Shown here: in pieces, positions 9,187-17,183 of the stretch
How the letters are laid out: each line of letters starts with the position of its first letter
How positions within the stretch are numbered: position 1 is the stretch's first letter
The notes under the pieces: generated by a model
The model's database searches: none
What the model was told of the DNA's origin: nothing
Seen by the model: the letters and a program-made list of their open reading frames with translations, nothing else
Origin: Mediterraneibacter glycyrrhizinilyticus
GTDB taxonomy: Bacteria; Bacillota; Clostridia; Lachnospirales; Lachnospiraceae
Reading direction: 5' to 3'
DNA: 64,000 nucleotides
Assembly (NCBI RefSeq): GCF_015560805.1
Contig: NZ_JADMSO010000003.1
Coordinates: 124,001-188,000 of the forward strand
Program-made: the position numbers and the translations under genes

Positions 9187-9215
9187 TTGACATCAGCCAT
9201 AATGTGTGTTATTAT
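9187..9215 (+). promoter_or_regulatory. Sigma-A promoter for the amino-acid ABC importer
   Basis: TTGACA (9187-9192), 17 bp, TATTAT (9210-9215). Confidence 0.65.
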
Positions 9216-9289
9216 ATCCAAGTAATTTAGCGTGGTAAAGTGGTCAATTAGTAAAAGAATGACGTGCCACGGCAGGGAGGAGAATGACG

Positions 9290-10168
9290 ATGAAAAAGAA
9301 AATGGCATTGCTGCTTGCGGCGGCACTTACGATGACAACAATTTTGACCGGATGCGGCGGAGGAAACGAGGAGAACGCAGATAAGCAATCCGATGTGACT
9401 GCGGAAGATGCGAAAGAGGAAAACGCATCGGGGGATTCGGTTTCCGAGGGCGGAACCGTCTTTACCGTTGGATTTGATGCGGAATATCCGCCATACGGTT
9501 ATATGGATGAAAACGGAGAATATACCGGATTTGACTTGGAGCTTGCACAGGCAGTCTGTGATCTGGAGGGCTGGGAACTGGTGAAAAAACCGATCAACTG
9601 GGATTCCAAAGACATGGAACTGAATTCCGGATCCATCGACTGTATCTGGAATGGATTTACGATGAACGGGCGCGAAGATGATTATACATTTTCCGATTCC
9701 TATGTGGATAACAGCCAGGTGATCGTCGTTGCGGAAGACTCCGGAATCGATACGCTGGATGCACTGGCAGGAAAGGTTGTCGGCGTACAGGCGGCGTCGG
9801 CGGCGCTGGAACTTTTGCAGAGTGAAGAGGAGGGCGGTCAGAAAGCGTTGGCGGATACATTCGGATCGCTGAATGAATTTGCTGATTACAATACCGCATT
9901 TACCGAGCTGCAGGCAGGAGCGCTGGATGCGCTTGCGATCGACATCGGCGTGGCAAAATACCAGATCAAATCCAGAGGAGACGGATACAAGATCGTGGAT
10001 GAGACACTCAATACGGAACAATATGCAGTCGCATTTAAAAAGGGAAATCAGGAACTTTGCGATAAGATCAATGCGGATCTGCAGAAACTGACAGATGACG
10101 GTACGGTTGCCGAATTGGCAGAGAAATATGAGATTGCCGATATGGTCACACTGAAACCGGCAGAATAA
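9290..10168 (+). CDS. Polar amino-acid ABC transporter, substrate-binding lipoprotein
   Basis: A type II periplasmic-binding protein (SBP_bac_3) of 292 aa. The lipoprotein signal MKKKMALLLAAALTMTTILTG is followed by the lipobox Cys and an acidic, low-complexity tether (about 24-50). The ligand-binding core starts at FTVGFDAEYPPYGYMDENGE, with TGFDLELAQAV and the usual YTFSDSYVDNSQVIVV. ATG 9290 is preferred over 9284 because GGGAGG lies 9 nt upstream rather than 3 nt. It is followed by permease and ATPase genes, making a complete importer. The family handles cystine, glutamine, histidine and similar solutes; the substrate is not decidable here. Confidence 0.92.
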   Translation: MKKKMALLLAAALTMTTILTGCGGGNEENADKQSDVTAEDAKEENASGDSVSEGGTVFTVGFDAEYPPYGYMDENGEYTGFDLELAQAVCDLEGWELVKKPINWDSKDMELNSGSIDCIWNGFTMNGREDDYTFSDSYVDNSQVIVVAEDSGIDTLDALAGKVVGVQAASAALELLQSEEEGGQKALADTFGSLNEFADYNTAFTELQAGALDALAIDIGVAKYQIKSRGDGYKIVDETLNTEQYAVAFKKGNQELCDKINADLQKLTDDGTVAELAEKYEIADMVTLKPAE

Positions 10169-10187
10169 ACACAAGAGACAAGAACAA

Positions 10188-10217
10188 GTACCCCTCGGAA
10201 ACAGATTTCGGGGGGCA
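10188..10217 (+). promoter_or_regulatory. Intercistronic hairpin between binding protein and permease
   Basis: CCCCTCG...CGGGGGG arms with an AAA/TTT extension; no U-tract follows. Such hairpins often protect or attenuate so that binding protein exceeds membrane components. The role here is inferred. Confidence 0.5.
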
Positions 10218-10244
10218 CGCTTGTGTATGGAGGGAGCAGGATAA

Positions 10245-10892
10245 ATGAGTTTTGAAGTAATGCTGAGACAACTGACAGTCGGATTCGGACAGACTTGTCT
10301 GATTTTCTTTCTGACGTTGATTTTTTCGTTGCCTTTGGGGATGGTCGTATACTTCGGCAGGGTGTGCCGGATCAAGCCGGTCAGCTGGCTTGTGAAAATC
10401 TACATATCGATCATGCGCGGAACGCCGCTGATGCTGCAGCTCCTCGTATGGTATTTTGGTCCGTATTATTTGTGGGGGATGAATATCGGCGGATATAAAC
10501 TGACTGCGATCCTCCTGGGATGTTCGTTAAACTATGCGGCATATTTTGCGGAAATCTACCGCTCCGGAATCGAATCCATTTCGAAAGGGCAGTATGAGGC
10601 GGCGGCGCTTCTGGGCTATTCAAAAGGTCAGACTTTTTTTAAGATCGTCCTGCCGCAGGTTGTGAAGATCGTGCTTCCATCCGTGACAAATGAGGTGATC
10701 ACGCTCGTAAAAGATACGTCGCTTGTATATTCTCTTTCTTACATTGAAATGTTTGCGGTGGCGAAACAGATCGCGGCGTCCCAGACGACGGTCGTTCCGT
10801 TTTTCATCGCCGGCGTATTTTACTACATTTTCAATTATGCAGTGGCATGGGGAATGGAGCTGTTGGAAAAGAAACTGGATTATTATCGATAG
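10245..10892 (+). CDS. Polar amino-acid ABC transporter permease
   Basis: A 215-aa HisM/GlnP-type inner-membrane permease with about five hydrophobic segments. The EAA loop EAAALLGYSKGQTFFKIVLPQ contacts the ATPase. MRGTPLMLQLLVWYF near residue 60 is the usual family signature. SD GGGAGC precedes the ATG. It lies 76 nt after the binding-protein gene and 12 nt before the ATPase gene. As in many Gram-positive systems, one permease gene would form a homodimer. Confidence 0.93.
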   Translation: MSFEVMLRQLTVGFGQTCLIFFLTLIFSLPLGMVVYFGRVCRIKPVSWLVKIYISIMRGTPLMLQLLVWYFGPYYLWGMNIGGYKLTAILLGCSLNYAAYFAEIYRSGIESISKGQYEAAALLGYSKGQTFFKIVLPQVVKIVLPSVTNEVITLVKDTSLVYSLSYIEMFAVAKQIAASQTTVVPFFIAGVFYYIFNYAVAWGMELLEKKLDYYR

Positions 10893-10904
10893 GAGGCGGA
10901 TGGG

Positions 10905-11663
10905 ATGAGTCTGTTGGAAATGAATCATATCAGAAAATCGTTTGACGGGGTGGAAGTGATCAAAGACATTTCTCTTTCCGTGGAAAAAGGAGAGATCCTG
11001 GCGATCATCGGTCCGTCCGGTTCCGGGAAATCGACGCTGCTTCGGTGCGCGACGATGCTTGAGACGATCGGAGGAGGCGAGATCCGGTATCTCGGGAAAA
11101 GGGCGGCGTGGATGGAAGACGGGAAGCCGGTCTTTCCGAAAAAGCAGGAACTGCGGGAGATCCAGTCCTGTTTCGGGCTTGTATTCCAGAACTTCAATCT
11201 GTTCCCACATTTTTCGGTGATGAAAAATATTACGGATGCGCCGATCAAAGTGCAGAAGAGAAAGAAAGAAGAAGTGTATGCGGAGGCGAAAGTGCTGCTT
11301 GAAAAAATGGGACTTTCCGACCGTGCGGACGCTTATCCGTATCAGCTCTCCGGCGGGCAGCAGCAGAGAGTGTCGATCGCCCGTGCGCTTGCGATGAAAC
11401 CGCAGATGCTCTTTTTCGACGAGCCGACGTCCGCATTGGATCCGGAACTGACCGGCGAGATTTTAAAAGTGATCAAAAATCTGGCGGCGGAGCATATGAC
11501 GATGGTGATCGTGACGCATGAGATGAATTTTGCGAAAAATGTAGCGGATAAGATCATTTTCATGGATAAAGGTGTGATCGCGGAACAGGGAACGCCAAAG
11601 GAAGTGTTCTCTTCGGGAAATGCCCGGATGAAAGAGTTCCTCGGTAAGCTGGAAAATGATTAA
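10905..11663 (+). CDS. Polar amino-acid ABC transporter ATP-binding protein
   Basis: 252 aa with Walker A GPSGSGKST (about 35-43), ABC signature LSGGQQQRVS, Walker B MLFFDEPTSALD and the H-loop VTHEM. It is a GlnQ/HisP-type ATPase that powers the importer encoded just upstream. An insertion after the Walker A helix (RYLGKRAAWMEDGKPVFPKK) is longer than in GlnQ but still within family range. SD AGGAGGCGG precedes the ATG. It is the last gene of the operon. Confidence 0.94.
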   Translation: MSLLEMNHIRKSFDGVEVIKDISLSVEKGEILAIIGPSGSGKSTLLRCATMLETIGGGEIRYLGKRAAWMEDGKPVFPKKQELREIQSCFGLVFQNFNLFPHFSVMKNITDAPIKVQKRKKEEVYAEAKVLLEKMGLSDRADAYPYQLSGGQQQRVSIARALAMKPQMLFFDEPTSALDPELTGEILKVIKNLAAEHMTMVIVTHEMNFAKNVADKIIFMDKGVIAEQGTPKEVFSSGNARMKEFLGKLEND

Positions 11664-11735
11664 AATAATAAATAAGTATAGAATTATAAGAGATACTAAT
11701 ACATATGCGTCGAAATAAATAATGAGTGACAGTGC

Positions 11736-11784
11736 ATACAAGGCAGTTGGCAATATTGATTTTCCAACTGCCTTGTATTATAAT
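11736..11784 (+). promoter_or_regulatory. purC promoter overlapping a 15-bp inverted repeat
   Basis: TTGATT (11756-11761), 17 bp, TATAAT (11779-11784). The spacer is the right arm of a perfect inverted repeat, ATACAAGGCAGTTGG (11736-11750) with CCAACTGCCTTGTAT (11764-11778). The repeat may end transcripts from the ABC operon, or act as an operator on the pur promoter. The leader of about 140 nt to purC contains a small TTGTCC/GGACA hairpin but matches no riboswitch I know. Confidence 0.55.
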
Positions 11785-11930
11785 CATCGTGCGGATATTC
11801 TTTGAACAGCGTCGGCGCACAGTGGTGTGATCGTTTCTGATGCATTGACGCGAAAAGATCCTCTTGTCCGGCAAAGGACAGAAGTAAAAAAGAAATCGGA
11901 AAAGAAAAAGAAAAGGACAGGTGTAAACGT

Positions 11931-12638
11931 ATGAAAAAATTGGAACAGCTTTACGAAGGAAAAGCGAAAAAGGTTTTTGCAACGGAAGACCCGGATATCG
12001 TGATTGTAGATTATAAAGATGATGCGACAGCATTTAACGGAGAGAAGAAAGGAACAATCGTAGGAAAAGGTGTGATCAATAACCGCATGACTAACTATGT
12101 GTTCCAGGTATTGGAAAAAGAGGGCGTTCCGACTCATTTCGTAGAAGAACTGAGCGATCGTGAAACCGCGGTAAAGAAAGTGGAGATCGTACCGCTGGAA
12201 GTGATCGTGCGTAATGTGGCAGCAGGAAGTTTTTCTAAAAGACTCGGGATCGAAGAGGGAAGAAAGCTTCTGGCTCCGACTCTGGAATTCAGCTACAAAG
12301 ACGACGATCTCGGAGACCCGATGATCAACGACTATTTTGCGATCGCGATCGGAGCGGCTACAAGAGAAGAGATCGACAAGATTACGGAATACACCTTTAA
12401 AGTAAATGATGTGTTGAAGAAATTTTTTGACGAGGCGGGAATCGACCTGATCGACTTTAAGATCGAGTTCGGACGTTACCACGGAGAAATCATTCTTGCA
12501 GATGAGATTTCACCGGATACCTGCCGCCTGTGGGATAAAGAGACACACGAGAAATTGGATAAAGACCGTTTCCGCCGGGATATGGGCAATGTGGAAGACG
12601 CTTATCAGGAAGTGTTTAAACGAATCGGGATCCGATAG
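11931..12638 (+). CDS. purC: Phosphoribosylaminoimidazole-succinocarboxamide synthase (SAICAR synthetase)
   Basis: 235 aa, standard bacterial length. It joins CAIR and aspartate with ATP in de novo purine synthesis. The N-terminal [20 protein letters not shown], the [16 protein letters not shown] segment and [10 protein letters not shown] plus [13 protein letters not shown] are family hallmarks for nucleotide and substrate binding. It is followed after 45 nt by purB, which acts directly on its product SAICAR, so the pair forms a functional unit. No other pur genes are close by. Confidence 0.97.
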   Translation: MKKLEQLYEGKAKKVFATEDPDIVIVDYKDDATAFNGEKKGTIVGKGVINNRMTNYVFQVLEKEGVPTHFVEELSDRETAVKKVEIVPLEVIVRNVAAGSFSKRLGIEEGRKLLAPTLEFSYKDDDLGDPMINDYFAIAIGAATREEIDKITEYTFKVNDVLKKFFDEAGIDLIDFKIEFGRYHGEIILADEISPDTCRLWDKETHEKLDKDRFRRDMGNVEDAYQEVFKRIGIR

Positions 12639-12683
12639 GAAATTCGGAAAAAATCCAGGAAGAAAAACAGGAGAAACAATTTT

Positions 12684-14117
12684 ATGAGTACAGACCGTTA
12701 TGTAAGTCCGCTCTCAGAGCGTTATGCGAGCAAGGAAATGCAGTATATTTTCTCGCCGGATAAGAAATTTAAGACATGGAGAAAGCTGTGGATCGCGCTG
12801 GCAGAGACCGAGAAAGAGTTGGGACTCAATATTACAGACGAGCAGATTGAAGAGTTAAAGGCACATGCGGAGGATATCAACTACGATGTGGCGAAAGAAC
12901 GTGAAAAAGTCGTGCGCCATGACGTTATGTCCCATGTATATGCTTATGGCGTACAGTGTCCGAAAGCAAAAGGGATCATCCATCTCGGAGCGACGTCCTG
13001 TTATGTGGGGGACAATACCGATGTGATCGTGATGGCAGAAGCATTGAAATTGGTTCGCAAGAAACTGATCAATGTGATCGCGGAACTGGCAAAATTTGCC
13101 GATACCTATAAAGAACAGCCGACATTGGCATTTACGCATTTTCAGCCGGCACAGCCGACAACTGTCGGAAAACGTGCCACACTGTGGATGCAGGAATTTG
13201 AGATGGATCTGGAAGATCTGGAATATGTGCTTGGAAGTCTGAAACTGCTTGGATCCAAAGGAACAACAGGAACACAGGCAAGTTTCCTGGAATTATTCGA
13301 CGGAGATCAGGAGACGATCGATAAGATCGATCCGATGATCGCAGAAAAGATGGGATTCAAAGCATGTTATCCGGTGTCCGGACAGACGTATTCGAGAAAG
13401 GTAGATACCCGTGTGCTGAACGTACTTGCCGGGATCGCGGCGAGCGCGCATAAGTTCTCCAATGACATCCGTCTGCTGCAGCATTTAAAAGAGATCGAGG
13501 AGCCGTTTGAGAAGAGTCAGATCGGATCTTCTGCGATGGCATATAAGAGAAATCCGATGCGGAGCGAGCGGATCGCTTCCCTGTCCCGTTATGTGATGAT
13601 CGATGCGCTGAATCCGGCGATCACGTCGGCAACACAGTGGTTCGAGCGTACATTGGATGATTCCGCCAACAAGCGTTTGAGCGTTCCGGAGGGATTCCTT
13701 GCGATCGACAGTATTTTAGACCTCTGTCTGAACGTAGTGGACGGTCTGGTCGTATATCCGAAAGTCATCGAAAAACGTCTGATGTCCGAACTGCCGTTTA
13801 TGGCGACGGAGAATATTATGATGGATGCCGTGAAAGCCGGCGGAGACCGTCAGGAACTGCATGAGCGAATCCGGGAACTCTCTATGGAAGCAGGAAGAAA
13901 TGTAAAAGAGAAAGGTCTCGACAACAATCTTCTGGAACTGATCGCGGAAGATCCGGCATTCAACCTGACTTTGGAAGATCTGAAAAAGACAATGGATCCG
14001 TCCCGCTATGTAGGGCGTGCGGCAGTGCAGGTAGACGCATATCTGAACAATGTGATCCGTCCGCTGCTTGAAAAGAATAAAGAATTACTTGGTGTGAAAG
14101 CGGAAATCAACGTCTGA
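12684..14117 (+). CDS. purB: Adenylosuccinate lyase
   Basis: 477 aa, fumarase/aspartase superfamily. It cleaves SAICAR to AICAR and adenylosuccinate to AMP. The signature GSSAMAYKRNPMRSE holds the mobile catalytic loop (about 280-295). HLGATSCYVGDN and THFQPAQPTTVGKR carry conserved His residues. The length matches the longer PurB type found in many Firmicutes and in eukaryotes rather than the 430-aa Bacillus form. SD AGGAGAAAC precedes the ATG. It is followed by a strong terminator. Confidence 0.96.
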   Translation: MSTDRYVSPLSERYASKEMQYIFSPDKKFKTWRKLWIALAETEKELGLNITDEQIEELKAHAEDINYDVAKEREKVVRHDVMSHVYAYGVQCPKAKGIIHLGATSCYVGDNTDVIVMAEALKLVRKKLINVIAELAKFADTYKEQPTLAFTHFQPAQPTTVGKRATLWMQEFEMDLEDLEYVLGSLKLLGSKGTTGTQASFLELFDGDQETIDKIDPMIAEKMGFKACYPVSGQTYSRKVDTRVLNVLAGIAASAHKFSNDIRLLQHLKEIEEPFEKSQIGSSAMAYKRNPMRSERIASLSRYVMIDALNPAITSATQWFERTLDDSANKRLSVPEGFLAIDSILDLCLNVVDGLVVYPKVIEKRLMSELPFMATENIMMDAVKAGGDRQELHERIRELSMEAGRNVKEKGLDNNLLELIAEDPAFNLTLEDLKKTMDPSRYVGRAAVQVDAYLNNVIRPLLEKNKELLGVKAEINV

Positions 14118-14143
14118 TTTCCATGCTTTTATCCGGGAAATGC

Positions 14144-14184
14144 AAAGGAATGTTGCATCTGATTGCGGCGTTCCTTTTTCTTTT
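14144..14184 (+). terminator. Intrinsic terminator after purB
   Basis: GGAATGTTGC pairs with GCGGCGTTCC (G-U pairs included), followed by TTTTTCTTTT. Confidence 0.8.
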
Positions 14185-14236
14185 GTACAATCCTAGCTGA
14201 ATTATACAAAAGAGAAGACCCGGAGGATGAAGAGGG

Positions 14237-15553
14237 ATGGAAGAATGTGTGAAACTGGAGTACGCCGAGACTGCGGTGCCGGTGAAAAGAAGAAAAATAA
14301 AAGGGATATTGCCGTTGCTGTTTGCGGGAAGTCTGGTGATCGTGGCGGCGGATCAGGGGATGAACGCTTTGAGAAAGCCTGACTTGTTTCGAAGAGAGCA
14401 TACGGTAGCCGAAGAGAAAGTGAAAGCGAATAGAACGTTAAAACATCTGTTCGATATGGAAGAGCCGGTCGGGAAGTGTGTGAGTCTGTCAGAAACATCA
14501 ACGGTAAAAATACCAATGGAAGTTTCGGAAGATTCCGAAGCCGCATTTTTGTTGGAGACAAGTATCGATTGGGATTCTTTCCCGACAGGAGAGACAGGCG
14601 GGATGTCCGGTCCGGACGAGGCCGGAGAAGATACAAAGACAGAGGAGGTCATTGTCGTTCCGGATCCGCTGATACCGGACAAAATTCCGACGGGAACAGA
14701 GAATCTGCCGACAACGGATATTCCGTTGACCGATCATCCGACCGTGGATCCGCCGCTGACCGACAATCCGGCAGTGGACCGTCCGACGACAGATGACCCG
14801 GCAGCGGATCGCCCGACAGCAGACGAAAATGACGGTTCCATATCCGGAGACACAGAGGAAGATACGGATCTGGGAGAAGGCGGAAGTTCCGATTCCGGTG
14901 TTCAAGATGGAAATACAGACGGAGATACTTCGGAAACACCGGGCGACGGAACAGCAGATGGAGATACAGCAGATGGAGATACAGCGGATGGCGGTGCAGA
15001 GAATCCTGCTGTTCCCGCGTCGCCATGGGTCGTGGATGAAAGCGGTATGTTATGCAAGATCACTCCGGAATTGCTGGAAATCGACGATGGCGTTTTATAT
15101 CTTCCGGAGGGGATTTTTACAGGAATACGGAAAGATGCGTTTTCCGGTCTTTCCGGAGGTGTTTACGAGATCGTGCTCCCGTCCGCATTGACCGTGATCG
15201 AGAAAGGCGCATTGGCAAAACTGACAGATCTGGAATGGATCGAGGCAGGAGGAAGTCCGGTATTTGCAAGTGAAGACGGCGTGTTGTTTGACGCGGAAAT
15301 GAAAGAAATCCTTGCATTTCCAAGTGGGAAGACCGGCGCATATATTGTGCCGCCTACGGTGCAGCGCATTGCCGCAGGCGCGTTTGAGAACAGCAGATTG
15401 GAACGGCTGGATCTTTGGGAGTGCAAAATGGTGGAGATGGATTCGGGAATGTTCGGGGCAGGAGACGGAAACGGAATGACGATCGCGGTTCCGGGAGGCA
15501 GCCTGGCACATTATGAACCGATTTTTGCCGGATGCGACGTCCAGCTGATCTAA
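14237..15553 (+). CDS. Membrane-anchored leucine-rich-repeat (BspA-like) protein
   Basis: 438 aa. A short basic cytoplasmic head (about 1-22) precedes one hydrophobic segment, GILPLLFAGSLVIVAA (about 23-38), which likely acts as an uncleaved anchor. A region rich in Thr, Asp and Pro follows, with imperfect repeats such as PLTDHPTVD, PLTDNPAVD and TTDDPAAD, then tandem TADGD units (about 165-265). The C-terminal 160 residues are LRR_5/BspA-like: ITPELLEIDDGVLYLPEGI, IRKDAFSGL, IVLPSALTVIEKGAL, IVPPTVQRIAAGAFENS. Such repeats usually face outside and bind proteins or glycans. No sortase motif is seen. The ligand is unknown. Confidence 0.75.
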   Translation: MEECVKLEYAETAVPVKRRKIKGILPLLFAGSLVIVAADQGMNALRKPDLFRREHTVAEEKVKANRTLKHLFDMEEPVGKCVSLSETSTVKIPMEVSEDSEAAFLLETSIDWDSFPTGETGGMSGPDEAGEDTKTEEVIVVPDPLIPDKIPTGTENLPTTDIPLTDHPTVDPPLTDNPAVDRPTTDDPAADRPTADENDGSISGDTEEDTDLGEGGSSDSGVQDGNTDGDTSETPGDGTADGDTADGDTADGGAENPAVPASPWVVDESGMLCKITPELLEIDDGVLYLPEGIFTGIRKDAFSGLSGGVYEIVLPSALTVIEKGALAKLTDLEWIEAGGSPVFASEDGVLFDAEMKEILAFPSGKTGAYIVPPTVQRIAAGAFENSRLERLDLWECKMVEMDSGMFGAGDGNGMTIAVPGGSLAHYEPIFAGCDVQLI

Positions 15554-15628
15554 GCCGACCGACCGGAACTGCAAAGACTGTAAAGCTGACCAAATCAAGA
15601 AGGATCGGGTCCTGGCTGTAATTGTTTG

Positions 15629-15657
15629 TTGAACATTTTTACGAGTTGGTCTATAAT
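15629..15657 (+). promoter_or_regulatory. Sigma-A promoter for gltX
   Basis: TTGAAC (15629-15634), 17 bp, TATAAT (15652-15657), 50 bp before the gltX start. Confidence 0.65.
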
Positions 15658-15706
15658 AAAAGGGCATTTGAAAGAATGAGAAGAAATAGAATTGGAGACG
15701 AATAAG

Positions 15707-17170
15707 ATGAAAAAGATCAGAACAAGATTTGCGCCAAGTCCGACCGGACGGATGCATGTGGGAAATCTGCGGACAGCGCTTTATGCATATTTGATTGCGA
15801 AGCATGAGGGCGGAGACTTTATCCTCCGTGTAGAAGATACCGATCAGGAGCGGTTTGTAGAGGGTGCGCTGGATATCATTTACCGGACGATGGAGAAAAC
15901 CGGTCTGATCCACGATGAGGGTCCGGATAAAGACAAAGGATACGGACCGTATGTACAGAGCGAGCGGAATGCGCAGGGACTGTATCTGAAGTATGCGAAG
16001 CAGCTTGTAGAGCAGGGAGATGCGTATTACTGTTTCTGTGACAAAGAGCGACTGAATTCTCTTCGGACATCCGTGTCGGAAGACGGAACCGATATTGTGG
16101 TATACGACAAGCATTGTCTGGGACTGAGCAAAGAAGAGGTGGAAGCAAACTTAGCGGCAGGCAAACCGTGGGTGATCCGCCTGAATATCCCGAGAGAGGG
16201 AACGACCACATTCCATGACGAGATTTACGGAGATATCACAGTTCCGAATAATGAGCTGGACGATATGATCCTGATCAAGTCGGATGGATTCCCGACCTAT
16301 AACTTTGCCAATGTGATCGACGATCATCTGATGGAGATCACACATGTTGTGCGCGGGAATGAATACCTTGCATCCGCGCCGAAGTACAATCGTCTGTATG
16401 AGGCATTTGGCTGGGAAATCCCGGTTTATGTACATTGTCCGCTGATCACAGATGAGAATCATAAGAAATTGAGCAAGCGGTGCGGGCATGCTTCCTATGA
16501 AGATCTGATCGAGCAGGGATTTGTGTCGGAAGCGGTAGTCAACTATGTGGCGCTGCTTGGATGGTGTCCGACTGACAATCGCGAGATCTTCTCGTTGGAA
16601 GAACTGGTAGAAGCCTTTGATTATACACATATGAGCAAATCTCCGGCTGTATTTGATACAGTGAAACTGAAATGGATGAACGGGGAATACTTGAAAGCGA
16701 TGGATTTTGACCGTTTTTATGAGATGGCAAGACCGTACATTGAAGAGGTTGTAACCCGTGACTGTGATACAAAGAAGATTGCAGCTCTGGTGAAGACGAG
16801 GATCGAGATCCTGCCGGATATCCGCGAGCAGATCGATTTCTTTGAGGCGGTACCGGAATATGATGTTGCGATGTATACGCACAAGAAGATGAAGACAGAT
16901 CCGCAGAAAGCGCTGGAAGTGTTGAAAGAGTTGCTTCCGATTCTGGAAAATCAGGGGGATTTCAGCAACGATGCATTGTTTGAGACGCTGAAAGCATTTG
17001 CCGGAGAAAAAGGTTATAAGATCGGATATGTGATGTGGCCGATCCGTACTGCGGTTTCCGGAAAGCAGAATACACCGGGAGGAGCAACAGAGATCATGGA
17101 AGTTCTCGGAAAAGAGGAATCTTTGAAGCGGATCCGCGCCGGTGTGGAAAAGTTAAGCGAACAGGCATAA
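15707..17170 (+). CDS. gltX: Glutamyl-tRNA synthetase
   Basis: 487 aa, class I synthetase charging tRNA-Glu. The HIGH-type motif is in [17 protein letters not shown] (HVGN) and the KMSKS-type motif is KLSKR near residue 250. [15 protein letters not shown] belongs to the catalytic Rossmann fold. The C-terminal helical domain reads anticodons. Start chosen at ATG 15707 with GGAG 9 nt upstream; a TTG at 15692 lacks support. In organisms without GlnRS the same enzyme may also charge tRNA-Gln for amidation; that cannot be judged here. The helicase gene follows after 13 nt. Confidence 0.95.
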   Translation: MKKIRTRFAPSPTGRMHVGNLRTALYAYLIAKHEGGDFILRVEDTDQERFVEGALDIIYRTMEKTGLIHDEGPDKDKGYGPYVQSERNAQGLYLKYAKQLVEQGDAYYCFCDKERLNSLRTSVSEDGTDIVVYDKHCLGLSKEEVEANLAAGKPWVIRLNIPREGTTTFHDEIYGDITVPNNELDDMILIKSDGFPTYNFANVIDDHLMEITHVVRGNEYLASAPKYNRLYEAFGWEIPVYVHCPLITDENHKKLSKRCGHASYEDLIEQGFVSEAVVNYVALLGWCPTDNREIFSLEELVEAFDYTHMSKSPAVFDTVKLKWMNGEYLKAMDFDRFYEMARPYIEEVVTRDCDTKKIAALVKTRIEILPDIREQIDFFEAVPEYDVAMYTHKKMKTDPQKALEVLKELLPILENQGDFSNDALFETLKAFAGEKGYKIGYVMWPIRTAVSGKQNTPGGATEIMEVLGKEESLKRIRAGVEKLSEQA

Positions 17171-17183
17171 GAAAGAGGAAGGT

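Noticed and set aside
11810-11852. GCGTC/GACGC repeat in the purC leader as a fifth dispersed-repeat copy
   Set aside because: Only five matching bases per arm, with a long unrelated centre and no TGTACAAG part.
11785-11930. Possible purine, ZTP or THF riboswitch in the purC leader
   Set aside because: Small hairpins are present, but no conserved core of these riboswitch classes could be matched.
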